From positions 57,278 through 121,277 of the forward strand of contig NZ_AOII01000032.1 of the NCBI RefSeq assembly GCF_000337615.1: DNA of 64,000 nucleotides. The letters run 5' to 3'. The notes under the pieces are model-generated. The model was not told the DNA's origin. It made no database searches and saw only the letters and a list, made by a program, of their open reading frames with translations. The DNA is from Natrinema pallidum DSM 3751 (lineage in GTDB: Archaea; Halobacteriota; Halobacteria; Halobacteriales; Natrialbaceae). Shown in pieces: positions 1 to 8,472 of the stretch. Position numbers and translations under genes: made by a program. Positions within the stretch are counted from its first letter, which is position 1. Each line of letters opens with the position of its first letter.

Positions 1-152
1 GCGATCACCGACGCGGTGTTTGACTTCCCCGAGCCGGACTTGCCGGTGACGAACCCGCGACCGGTGAGGAGTTCGACGACGGGCAGCTGCAGATCGGCTC
101 CGTCGGCCGTCTCGCCGACGTGGATCAGGCGCTGCCTGGAGCCGTCGCTCAC
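1..152 (-). CDS. HerA-like/DUF87 ATPase, N-terminal fragment
   Basis: The first 50 codons of a reverse-strand gene that runs off the left edge. It starts at a GTG at 152 and shows the P-loop GKSGSGKSNT near residue 38, preceded by a short beta-rich N-terminus ending in TGRGFVTG. That order, with the Walker A motif very early and followed by N-T, is what HerA/FtsK-like DUF87 ATPases of haloarchaea look like. These are usually hexameric DNA-translocating or conjugation-type ATPases, but the helicase role cannot be tested on 50 residues. The gene upstream on the right is the XPB helicase on the same strand, 155 bp away. Confidence 0.65.
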   Translation of the reverse strand, partial: MSDGSRQRLIHVGETADGADLQLPVVELLTGRGFVTGKSGSGKSNTASVI

Positions 153-307
153 CGATCGACCACCCCGGTCGTGCGCGGTTCGTTCATACTATCTGTACAG
201 TCCGAACACGCAACCTTCAATATTGGCCTCGCGTCCGCCGTCGCCGTCGGCCGGCAACCGCCGCCTGCGCCGCGGTGGGTGCGGCCGACGGGCGTTCTCG
301 AGTCCGA

Positions 308-2218
308 TCAATCCGCGTCGCGCTCGACCGTCCGCTCGCGGACCGTCATCCCCTTGCGACCCAGATGCTGGAGTTGCTTCCGGGCGAAGTCCTCCTCGCG
401 GGTCCCGCGGGTCGCGAGGACGTAGACGAGCGCGCCGCCGGCGGGCCGCATCGTCCGGCCGGCACGTTGGGTCCCCTGCCGGCGCGAGCCGCCCAGCCCC
501 GAGGCGACGATCGCCAGATCGGCCGTCGGCAGGTCGATCCCCTCGTCGCCGACCCGCGAGATGAGCAACAGATCGCGCTCGTTCCGTCGGAACTCCTCGA
601 GCAGCCGCCGACGCTCGTGGTGTGGCGTCTCGCCGCTGAGGAAGGGTACGTCGAGCGCCTCGGAGAGCTCCCCGCCTTGCTCCAAGTAGTCGACGAAGAC
701 GATGGCCTTCGCGTCGGGGTGGGCCGACAGCAGGTAGCGGACCTCGTCGATCTTGCCCCGATTGCGGGCGGCGATCCGATACTTCTCACGGCCGTCGGCC
801 GAGCCGTAGGCGTTCGCCTGCTCGTCGTCGCCCCACGGCACGTACCGGATCTCGAGTTCGGGTTCGGCGACGTGGCCCGCGTCGAACAGCGCCTCCCAGT
901 CGGTGCCGATCGGCGGTCCGACGAGGGTGAAAATCTCCGTCTGGCGGTCGTCCTCCCGGATCGGGCTGGCCGACAGCCCGAGCCGGTGTTTGGACTGGAG
1001 GTGCGTGCTCCGCCGGTAGACGTCCGAGGGGACGTGCTGGCACTCGTCGAAGATCACCAGCCCCCACTCGCGGTCGTCGAACAGCGAGCGGTGCCGATCC
1101 ATCCCCGCGATCTGGTAGGTAGCGATCGTCACCGGCCGCACCTCCTTGCGGCCGCCGTGGTACTGGCCGATCTGATGGGGCTCGAGCGAGGTGTACTCGA
1201 CGATCGTCTCGGCCCACTGCTGGGCGAGGTCGCGGCTCGGCACGAGGACGAGGGTCTCGCCCTCGACGTGGGCCATCGCGCCCATCGCAGCTACCGTCTT
1301 CCCGCTGCCTGGCGGACCGACGAAGACACCCTCGCCGGCCTCTGTAAAGCGATCCACCCACGTCCGCTGGTAGTCCCGCAGCGACACCTGCAGGTCGGTC
1401 GCCAGTTCCTCGCCGGACTCGAGTTTGCGGTGGTCCTGAACTGGATAGCCGGCTTCATAGAGGATGCGCTTGATCGCGGCCTCCGCCCCTTCCCGGACCC
1501 AGTCTTCCGTCTCGGAGATCGGCGCGTGGACGTGTTCCTCGTCGAGCTTCTGGCGGGCGACGTTGCCCATGATCTCGGGGCTCTGGGCCTCGAGCACGGT
1601 GTAGCCGTCCTCGTGGGTTGTCAGGCGGAACTGGTGGGCACGGTCCCACTGGCTCTCGACCCAGTCCTCGAGTTGGTCGGCCCGCTGGCCGAGCGCCTGT
1701 CGCATCGTCCGCGCGAGTTCGTCGAAGGAGTCGTGGGGCGTCCCCCAGATATCCTCGGGCCGGACGACGTAGCGATAGCCCTGCTCGCCGTTCCCGTCCG
1801 CGAGGTGGGCGAACTGCGAGAGTTGCGCGCGGGTGAACTGCTCGGGGCGGTCGACGATGATCTCCCGTCGTTTCGGAAAGACGACGACCCGCTCGCGGTC
1901 GGTCAAATCCTCGAGTTCGCTCGGATACCAGACCACGGGGTCCGTCGAGACGGCGTGGCGCTCGATGTCGCCCGTGTCGGCGAGGGCCTCGAGTCGTGCG
2001 GTCGCTTCCTCGTGGGGAATCTCGAGCGCACGGGAGACGGCCGCGGCGGTAAGTACGGGTCGTCCCTCCCGTTGACTGGCGTCGTGGAAGTCGGCGATCG
2101 TGAACTCGGCGTCGCCCGGCTCGTTCTCGTCGCCGGCGTCGATCGGCTCCGTGTCACCCGACGCTGCGGGGTCGCTTCGCTGCTCGTCGGCGGGCGTCGA
2201 AGAACGGTCGTCGGTCAC
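308..2218 (-). CDS. XPB/Rad25-family DNA repair helicase
   Basis: A 636-residue superfamily 2 helicase. The Walker A motif GPPGSGKT is near residue 306, the DEAH-type box reads DECQH near 391, and SASPIRED near 419 holds the R-E-D triad that distinguishes XPB from other SF2 helicases. Motif VI is TQRAGRTMRP near 584. The N-terminal 280 residues contain a winged-helix-like segment (ALEIPHEEATARLEAL) and an acidic leader. Archaeal XPB proteins unwind DNA for repair, commonly with the nuclease Bax1; no Bax1-like gene is visible next to it. The family is often present in several copies in haloarchaea. Start is the ATG at 2218, which gives the normal acidic haloarchaeal leader. Confidence 0.92.
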   Translation of the reverse strand: MTDDRSSTPADEQRSDPAASGDTEPIDAGDENEPGDAEFTIADFHDASQREGRPVLTAAAVSRALEIPHEEATARLEALADTGDIERHAVSTDPVVWYPSELEDLTDRERVVVFPKRREIIVDRPEQFTRAQLSQFAHLADGNGEQGYRYVVRPEDIWGTPHDSFDELARTMRQALGQRADQLEDWVESQWDRAHQFRLTTHEDGYTVLEAQSPEIMGNVARQKLDEEHVHAPISETEDWVREGAEAAIKRILYEAGYPVQDHRKLESGEELATDLQVSLRDYQRTWVDRFTEAGEGVFVGPPGSGKTVAAMGAMAHVEGETLVLVPSRDLAQQWAETIVEYTSLEPHQIGQYHGGRKEVRPVTIATYQIAGMDRHRSLFDDREWGLVIFDECQHVPSDVYRRSTHLQSKHRLGLSASPIREDDRQTEIFTLVGPPIGTDWEALFDAGHVAEPELEIRYVPWGDDEQANAYGSADGREKYRIAARNRGKIDEVRYLLSAHPDAKAIVFVDYLEQGGELSEALDVPFLSGETPHHERRRLLEEFRRNERDLLLISRVGDEGIDLPTADLAIVASGLGGSRRQGTQRAGRTMRPAGGALVYVLATRGTREEDFARKQLQHLGRKGMTVRERTVERDAD

Positions 2219-2320
2219 TGGCGAGTCGTAACGTCGGTGCGGATAAACCGATTTCGCTCGCCGACGGTGGGTCGTCGAGCGTCCCTATCCGTGGTGATCG
2301 GACGCCCGAACCAGGATAGC

Positions 2321-2327
2321 TATATTT
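2321..2327 (+). promoter_or_regulatory. TATA box of the 62-residue gene
   Basis: TATATTT lies 24 bp before the ATG at 2352, the spacing expected for a leaderless haloarchaeal transcript. It supports the small gene as real. Confidence 0.55.
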
Positions 2328-2351
2328 GGCTGGACGGCGTTTCGTTCCGGT

Positions 2352-2540
2352 ATGTACCGCGCGATCCTTCCCGAAGGACAGATCGAATGCGATCGGTACG
2401 ACCACGCCGAGAACGGCGTCGAACTGTACGACGAGGACGGCACCTTCATCGCCTTCATCCCGTACGCGAACCTCCACGCGCTGGCCGACGAACGGCTCTA
2501 CACCGAGAGCACCAGCGAGGGCGAGCGGTCGATCATGTAG
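2352..2540 (+). CDS. small conserved-type acidic protein of unknown function
   Basis: A 62-residue protein with balanced composition (MYRAILPEGQIECDRYDH at the N-terminus, then ENGVELYDEDG and FIAFIPYANL). It looks like a small beta-rich domain. I do not recognise a named family, though the pattern is like short orphan proteins that recur in haloarchaeal chromosomes. A TATA box at 2321-2327 supports expression. It converges with the tfb gene and the two coding regions overlap tail to tail by 8 bp. No transmembrane segment, signal or metal motif is seen. Confidence 0.7.
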   Translation: MYRAILPEGQIECDRYDHAENGVELYDEDGTFIAFIPYANLHALADERLYTESTSEGERSIM

Positions 2541-3492
2541 CCGGCTGCTGATCGATCGCCTCGAGTTGCTCCCGATATCGGTTGCGGACGGTGACGACCG
2601 TCGTTTGGGCGGTTTCGGCGACCGCTCGCTGGGGGATGGTCTCGTCACAGAGGAGCCCGGCGGCGTAGATGGCCGCGGCGGCGAACCCTGTCGGTGATTT
2701 GCCCGAGTGGAGCCCCTGCTCGGTCGTCCGGTCGATGATCTCGATTGCTTTGGTCTCGACGTCGGTATCGACGTCGAGTTCCGAACAAAACCGCGGGACG
2801 AACTGTCTGGGGTTCGTCGGTTCGAGGTTGATGTCGAGTTCGTCCGCGATGTACCGGTAGGTTCGACCGATCTCGCGTTGCTCGACGCGTGCGACCGAGG
2901 TGACCTCCTCGAGACTGCGCGGAATGTCCTCCTTTCGACACGCGGTGTAGAGCGCGCTGGTCGCGACGCCTTCGATCGATCGGCCCCGGATGAGGTCCTG
3001 CTCGAGTGCCTGTCGGTAGATGACGCTCGCGGTCTCCTTGACGGGCTTGGGAACCCCGAGCGCGCTCACCATGCGGTCGATTTCCGAGAGGGCGTACTTG
3101 AGGTTCCGTTCGCCCGCGTTCTTCGTTCGGATGCGTTCCTGCCAGACCCGGAGTCGATGGAGTTGGCCGTGTTTGTCCGCCGACATCGAGTGGCCGTTGG
3201 CGTCCTTGTTGCGCCAGTCGATGGTCGTCGTGAGCCCGCGGTCGTGCATCGACTGGGTCAGCGGCGCGCCGACGCGCGACAGTTCGTCGTGTTCCTGTGC
3301 GTTGAACGCGCGCCACTCCGGCCCGTAGTCGATCGGGTCTTCGGTGAGGACGAGTCCACACTCCGCACAGACTTGCTCACCGCGATCCGGGTCGTGGATG
3401 ATCGTGTCGGTCTCGCAGTCGGGACACAGACCGGTCTCGACCTCCGTCGACTCTGATTCGGTGCTGCGTTGATCGATGATAGACCGCGTCAT
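2533..3492 (-). CDS. tfb: transcription initiation factor IIB (TFB)
   Basis: A 319-residue TFB, the archaeal TFIIB that recruits RNA polymerase to TBP-TATA complexes and reads the BRE. The N-terminal zinc ribbon uses C23, C26, C42 and C45; the B-reader/linker follows (GPEWRAFNAQEHDELSRVG), then two cyclin folds (about residues 125-215 and 220-315), each carrying the expected helix-turn-helix. The ATG at 3492 was chosen because it gives the normal family length; an open frame continues to 3831 but the extra 113 residues are arginine-rich and unlike any TFB. Haloarchaea carry several TFBs that select promoter classes, so this copy could favour a subset of genes. Confidence 0.95.
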   Translation of the reverse strand: MTRSIIDQRSTESESTEVETGLCPDCETDTIIHDPDRGEQVCAECGLVLTEDPIDYGPEWRAFNAQEHDELSRVGAPLTQSMHDRGLTTTIDWRNKDANGHSMSADKHGQLHRLRVWQERIRTKNAGERNLKYALSEIDRMVSALGVPKPVKETASVIYRQALEQDLIRGRSIEGVATSALYTACRKEDIPRSLEEVTSVARVEQREIGRTYRYIADELDINLEPTNPRQFVPRFCSELDVDTDVETKAIEIIDRTTEQGLHSGKSPTGFAAAAIYAAGLLCDETIPQRAVAETAQTTVVTVRNRYREQLEAIDQQPAT

Positions 3493-4334
3493 CAGTAGCC
3501 GGAGGAAACCCTGCCGGCACTGTAATGGGTTCACATGGTTTCGCGGGAAACACCGACTTACGATGCCGCCGGCTGTCAGTCTGCGTGAGGGTTCGCCCGA
3601 GCGAACGCGGCGAATTACATACCCGGTTACGGCGGGGTGTCGTTCGCGCGACGGCGGGCGATGACCGCCACCGCTCGAAGAGAGAACGGCAGATGATCGA
3701 TACGGCCGCCAACTGCCTCGAGCAAACAGAGCGGCAGCCGTATCGAGACCGTGTCCCATCGGTCGTGTCCGGGTGAAACGACCATGGATCGGTCGCTTCG
3801 ACCCACCGTGGGCAATGCACACATAATACATGAATCGTGGCGATCGTTGTTCTGCCCTGTCGACATAAATCGCCCATTCATGACGTAAATCCGTCGTTCG
3901 GTTGTGAACTGTCGCTCGCCTTTAGGTTGGTTGGTTCGAACCTTCGGACCCAGTGCTGTGTTAGTACGTAGTCCCCCGGACCGTGCTCGTCGGTGGCCGT
4001 TCGCCGAGCCGACCGCTCGTACGCCGCCGATATACGGGTGCAATCGCCAGATACGACGCGGCGACGCGGGCGTTCGAAATCGCCCGCCATGGCGGCGGCC
4101 GAGCGTCGCGGGAGTGCCGTCGAGAAGTCGTTCCGTACCTCCTTTGCAGACGGTGCGAAACGTGGCCGTGCTTAAGAGTATCTCTGTTGGTGTACAACCT
4201 GGTGTGTCAATCGTGATTTCGACTCGCCGTTCGAACGTACAGCGGTCGCCGTCGGGACGACGTTCCAGTGACGGGAAGCAGGTCCGACCGGTGCCGAACT
4301 CGAATGGTGTCTCTACAACCGGAGGGTCGTCGTA
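3493..4334. other. 842-bp intergenic stretch between tfb and the DUF7344-type gene
   Basis: No convincing gene. It must hold the divergent promoters for tfb and for the gene at 4335. An inverted repeat GTTCGC-CCGA-GCGAAC sits at 3591-3606, about 100 bp upstream of the tfb start, and CTTAAGAG near 4170 is a possible weak TATA element. Open frames here are arginine/proline-rich in every frame, as expected for non-coding high-GC DNA. Confidence 0.5.
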
Positions 4335-4931
4335 ATGTCCTCGATCGATACGTCGTTGCCCGACGAAATCGCCTCGGTTGCCGAGGCCGACGAGGACGAA
4401 CGCCTCTCGAAGGACGTCATTTTCGAGCTTTTAAAGAATCGCCGTCGCCGGGAAGTCCTCGCGTACTTGCTCGAAGCCGACGAAACAGTTACGCTCGGTG
4501 AACTCGCCGAACAGATCGCCGCCTGGGAGAACGATACCGAGGTCAACGCGCTCAGTTCCGATCAGCGGAAACGTGTCTACGTCGCCCTCTACCAGACCCA
4601 CCTGCCGAAGATGGACGACGCCGGCATCGTCGAATACGACCAGGACCGGGGCCTGATCTCGCTCGCTGACAACGCGGACCTGCTGATGATGTACCTCGAT
4701 ACGGACAGCCACCGACAGGACCGGTGGGATCGATGGTATGCCGCTCTCAGCGTCGTCGGTGCCGCCCTTCTCGGCGCGGCGGCGCTCGGCGCACCGCTGC
4801 TATCGACACTCCCGATGCTCGGCCTCGCTGGTGCCGTCGTCGTCACCTTCTTTTGCCTCTCGGTCGCTCACGTCGTTCGGAACCGCTCGCAAGAACGCAC
4901 CGTCGACGGCAAACTGTCCCGGATCGAGTGA
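4335..4931 (+). CDS. winged-helix membrane protein, DUF7344 type (copy 1)
   Basis: A 198-residue protein. Residues about 25-110 form a winged helix (SKDVIFELLKNRRRREVL, then VTLGELAEQIAAWEND) ending in the family hallmark VYVALYQTHLPKMDDAG. Residues about 135-180 form two hydrophobic helices, so the DNA-binding-like domain is tethered to the membrane. I recall this halobacterial architecture as DUF7344. Its regulatory target is unknown. Two paralogues lie at 32182 and 36067 in this window. This copy stands alone, with long intergenic stretches on either side. Confidence 0.85.
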   Translation: MSSIDTSLPDEIASVAEADEDERLSKDVIFELLKNRRRREVLAYLLEADETVTLGELAEQIAAWENDTEVNALSSDQRKRVYVALYQTHLPKMDDAGIVEYDQDRGLISLADNADLLMMYLDTDSHRQDRWDRWYAALSVVGAALLGAAALGAPLLSTLPMLGLAGAVVVTFFCLSVAHVVRNRSQERTVDGKLSRIE

Positions 4932-5488
4932 CCCGACGTTCGTGACGGCGCTCCCGTGTCCCGAATCCGCGACGACTCTCCTGTCAGTCCGTCCGCTCGA
5001 GTGATGGGCGTCTCGGTCGGTGAGTCGCTGCGCTCCTGCCGCCACTCGCTCGAGTGCCGCGACCACGGTCGGCGCGGCCACCGCTCGACGCCATCGGCGT
5101 GTCGCCGGCTGTCGATTCGGCCACCTTCGTCTCGGATCGCTGAGAAGGTTTTTATCACACGATTACGTATGTTCGACCGGCTCCCGACGACCGTCATCCA
5201 ATACCGGAGCAGTCGCGTGCCAGCAGCTGTTCCCGGCGCGGGAGCCGTCTTTCAACTCGTGCCACCTCGGCCGCCGAAACTCGTCCTCGGAGTGACCCGA
5301 CCTCGAGTCGCGACTCGATGAGGGACCGCTTTCGCGCTTCCGGCCCCGGGCCGAGGGAGCGGTCGATCTCAGCGGGTCGACCCTCGTTGTCGGTAGCAGG
5401 CCCATACCCGGTCGCCGTCTCGAGGGCGAGTTAGGGTTCGTGAAGTAATCGGACTAAAACTAATGACCGGCGTCCTGTCCGTCCGCTC
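4932..5488. other. 557-bp intergenic stretch
   Basis: No gene supported. A TATA-like run GTTTTTATC at about 5147-5155 on the plus strand is followed by a 50-codon open frame from 5169 with arginine/proline-rich composition, which I do not accept as coding. ACTAAAACTAATG at about 5453-5465 is the likely promoter core for the oxidoreductase at 5489. Confidence 0.4.
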
Positions 5489-6643
5489 ATGGTCGTTCGA
5501 ACCGCAGTCGTCGGCGCAGGAACGGTCTCGCGGGCCCACCTCGCGGGAGCGCGGAACAACCCCGAGATGGAACTGGTCGCGGTCTGTGACCTCGACGAGG
5601 ACCTGGCCAGGGAGCGGGCTCGGGAGTTCGGGACGATGGCCGTCACGGACGTCACCGAACTGCTCGACGAACTCGACTGTCTGCACGTGTGTACACCGGT
5701 TCAGACGCATTTCGATATCGCTCGGCAGGCGATCGAAGCCGGCGTCGCCGTCATCATCGAGAAACCCGCTACCGTCACCGCCGAGGAGGTCGAGCAGTTG
5801 CAGGCGCTCTCTCGCGAGCACGAAACGCCCGCAACGGTCATCCACAACCACCTGTTCTATCCGGCCGTTCGCACGGCCCGGGAGCTGATCGACGCCGGCG
5901 AACTCGGCCACATCAAGTCCGTTGACACCCTCTATGCGGGACTGACGCCGCCCGATCAGGTCAACCGCGGCTCGTGGGTGTTCGAACTGCCCGGGGGCGA
6001 GTTCGAGGAGGGACTGCCACACCCGATCTACTCGGTCCTCGGCATCGGCGGCTGGCCGGAACGCGACGACGACATCTCCGCACAGACCGTCCTCTCGGAC
6101 CGCTACGAGGAGGACTTCGAGTACGATCAGGCGCAAGTCCAGTACGTCTCCGAGGACGGCGCGCTCTGTACCGTGACGATGCTCTCGGGAACGCTCCCCC
6201 AGCGCCTCCACGTGATCACCGGCTCCGAGAAGTCCCTCGTGGTCGACGAGATCAACCAGTCGCTCTACGAGGTCGACGAGGACTACACGTCCTCGGTCAT
6301 CGCCCGCTCGAAGAAGAGCCTCGACGTCTCGCTGGCCCAGGTCACCAGCACGCTCGAGAACGCGAGATCGGTCGCCACCTCTCGGTTCGACGATAGCTGG
6401 GAGACCGAGACGGAGACGAACTCCCACTGTGCGATCTTCGACGGATTCGTCGATGCGATCGAAGGCGACGCCGACGTGCCGGTGCCCCTCAAGCAGTCGA
6501 AGTGGACGATCCGCATCATGGAGACCATCCGCGACGCCGCAAAGCCCCGTCCCGAGGCGGACGGAGCGGAGACGGCGGACGCGGCGGACGACGACGCGGC
6601 CGAGGAAACCTCCGACGCCGAGTCCGTCTCGACCGACCTCTAG
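5489..6643 (+). CDS. Gfo/Idh/MocA-family NAD(P)-dependent sugar oxidoreductase (copy 1)
   Basis: A 384-residue protein with the Rossmann signature GAGTVSRAH at residues 9-17, the family motif EKPAT near residue 91, and the C-terminal beta-sheet substrate domain starting after HNHLFYPAVR. It ends in a low-complexity acidic tail rich in A, D and E. Such enzymes oxidise or reduce sugar nucleotides or inositols. The next gene, a flippase, begins 33 bp later on the same strand, so the two probably form a transcription unit at the left end of the glycan region. The substrate cannot be read from sequence. Two further members of this family lie at 20543 and 28879. Confidence 0.88.
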   Translation: MVVRTAVVGAGTVSRAHLAGARNNPEMELVAVCDLDEDLARERAREFGTMAVTDVTELLDELDCLHVCTPVQTHFDIARQAIEAGVAVIIEKPATVTAEEVEQLQALSREHETPATVIHNHLFYPAVRTARELIDAGELGHIKSVDTLYAGLTPPDQVNRGSWVFELPGGEFEEGLPHPIYSVLGIGGWPERDDDISAQTVLSDRYEEDFEYDQAQVQYVSEDGALCTVTMLSGTLPQRLHVITGSEKSLVVDEINQSLYEVDEDYTSSVIARSKKSLDVSLAQVTSTLENARSVATSRFDDSWETETETNSHCAIFDGFVDAIEGDADVPVPLKQSKWTIRIMETIRDAAKPRPEADGAETADAADDDAAEETSDAESVSTDL

Positions 6644-6676
6644 AACTGCCGGTAGCCCAGCCCTCCTCGCTTTCCA

Positions 6677-8140
6677 ATGTCACTGTCACAGCGCATCGTC
6701 CGCGGAGTCACGGCCACGTTCGGCGCTGAACTACTTCGACTCGGCGCGCAAGGAGCCATCACCCTGTTGCTCACGCGGGTGTTCCTCTCGCCCGACGAGT
6801 ACGGCCTCATTTTCCTCGCCATCGCGGTCTTCTCGATCGCGACCCTCTTCGGGACCCTCGGGATTCCGAAGTCGATGGCGAGGTTCGTCACGGAGTACCG
6901 GGAAACGGACGACACCCAGATCCGCCACATCGTCCGGTCCTCGATCGCGTTCAACGTCGTTACCGTCGGACTCGTCTGCGTCCTGTTCTTCCTCTGTCGC
7001 GGCGCGATCGCGGCCGCGTACGGTGAACCGCGGTTAGAGCCGTTGCTGGCGCTCGGCATCGCGTTCATCGTCGTCAAGGTCGCCCACGGCTACCTGCTGA
7101 TCGCGTTCCAAGGCTTTGGCGAAGTCACCCTGACCGCAGCGACCAGTACGGTCTCGAGCGTCAGCCGACTCGGCTGCATCGTGCTCCTCCTTGTCGCCGG
7201 CTTCGGCGCGTACGGCGCGCTGGCCGGCTTCGTCGCCGGGTACCTGGTGTCCGTCGCCGTCGGCGGGTACTTCCTCTACCGAATCCTCGCGTCGTACCCC
7301 GCGACCGAATCCCCAGAGCCCGGGCTCTCGACGCGGATCGGCAGGTACAGTCTCCCGCTGACAGCCTCACAGGGTGCGAACGTGCTGTACAAGCGCGTCG
7401 ACACGCTGATGGTCGGGTTCTTTTTGACGCCGGTCGCAGTCGGCTTCTACGAACTCGCCAAACAGATCTCTACGTTCGTGATCGCGCCCGCCGACTCGCT
7501 CGGCTTTACCGTCGCACCGACGTTCGGCGAGCACAAGTCGTCCGAACGACTCGAGCGCGCCGCTCGGGTGTACGAGCAGTCGCTCGAGTACGTCCTCCTG
7601 GTGTATTTGCCGGCGGTCGCCGGCATCGTCCTCCTGGCGGAACCCGGGGTCCGGTTCGTCTTCGGCGACGCGTACACCGGTGCCGCGCCCGTCTTGCAGG
7701 TGTTCAGCGTCTTCGTCCTGTTTCAGGCGATCGATAAGATCACCAACGACAGTCTCGATTACCTGGGTCGGGCGACCGAGCGCGCGGTCGGGAAGGGGCT
7801 CACCGGCGCGTTGAACTTCGGACTGAACCTCGTATTGATCCCGGCGATCGGCGTCGTCGGCGCGGCGATGTCGACGGCGCTCTGTTACGCGCTCATGGTG
7901 TGTTACAACGTCTATCTGATCGATCGGGAACTCGCCTTGCGCTGGCGGCGGCTCGCGACGTCGATCGCGACGGCCGGCGGCGTGACGGTCGCGATGGCCG
8001 CCGCCGTCGTGGCGTTACAGCCGCTCGTTACCGGACTCATCACGCTGCTGGCGGTCATCGCCGTCGGCGTCGCAGTCTGGGCGGTGCTCTCCGTCGCGAG
8101 CGGTCTCGTCGACATCTACGAGATTCGAGCCTACATCTGA
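6677..8140 (+). CDS. Wzx-like lipid-linked oligosaccharide flippase
   Basis: A 487-residue polytopic protein with about 12-14 hydrophobic helices and the MATE/Wzx (polysaccharide biosynthesis) layout: an amphipathic start (SLSQRIVRGVTATFGAELLR), FLSPDEYGLIFLA in helix 2, and the mid-protein stretch SLPLTASQGANVLYKRVDTLMVG typical of this superfamily. It would carry a lipid-linked glycan across the membrane for an exopolysaccharide or N-glycosylation pathway; AglR of Haloferax volcanii is a related known case. It follows the oxidoreductase at 5489 closely. Confidence 0.88.
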   Translation: MSLSQRIVRGVTATFGAELLRLGAQGAITLLLTRVFLSPDEYGLIFLAIAVFSIATLFGTLGIPKSMARFVTEYRETDDTQIRHIVRSSIAFNVVTVGLVCVLFFLCRGAIAAAYGEPRLEPLLALGIAFIVVKVAHGYLLIAFQGFGEVTLTAATSTVSSVSRLGCIVLLLVAGFGAYGALAGFVAGYLVSVAVGGYFLYRILASYPATESPEPGLSTRIGRYSLPLTASQGANVLYKRVDTLMVGFFLTPVAVGFYELAKQISTFVIAPADSLGFTVAPTFGEHKSSERLERAARVYEQSLEYVLLVYLPAVAGIVLLAEPGVRFVFGDAYTGAAPVLQVFSVFVLFQAIDKITNDSLDYLGRATERAVGKGLTGALNFGLNLVLIPAIGVVGAAMSTALCYALMVCYNVYLIDRELALRWRRLATSIATAGGVTVAMAAAVVALQPLVTGLITLLAVIAVGVAVWAVLSVASGLVDIYEIRAYI

Positions 8141-8472
8141 CGCGCCCCGCCGACGAAGGACACCGTTCGTGCGCGCTTCTCCCGGACTCGGTCGACTCCG
8201 AGGGAGTCGGCGCTCGATGACCGGCTCGAAAACCCCAACGTATTCGATACCAGCAATACTTGACTGATCGACAGGCGAGAGTGTCAGCGCGTTCGGACGA
8301 AACGGCGGTAATATACGATTACCGCGACGCCGTGTTGCGGTCCCACTATAAAACATACAGCTTATAATACGATATACTAACCAACAAACATCGATGAATA
8401 TCTGAACTTCTGTTTATTTTATACAGATTTAAGCGGAAAGTTTATGGGGGCATATTCTCCTTAACCGAACGC
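8141..8472. other. 332-bp intergenic stretch with AT-rich promoter region
   Basis: The right half (about 8340-8450) is strikingly AT-rich for this genome. It contains several TATA-like runs and the promoter core of the beta-helix gene at 8437-8446. No gene is seen. Confidence 0.5.
8427..8446 (+). promoter_or_regulatory. promoter core of beta-helix gene: ATTTAAGC plus AAAGTTTATG
   Basis: ATTTAAGC (8427-8434) and AAAGTTTATG (8437-8446) precede the ATG at 8473 by exactly 26 bp. The paralogous gene at 11157 has both words, with the same 26-bp distance from AAAGTTTATG to its ATG. Confidence 0.6.

Noticed and set aside
275..2551. Long plus-strand open frame (758 codons) opposite the XPB helicase
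   Set aside because: Mirror of a real high-GC gene; no motif of any family, and the strand opposite has full helicase motifs.
5169..5321. 50-codon gene after the TATA-like run at 5147
   Set aside because: The TATA run is only about 14 bp from the ATG, and the composition is Pro/Arg-rich.
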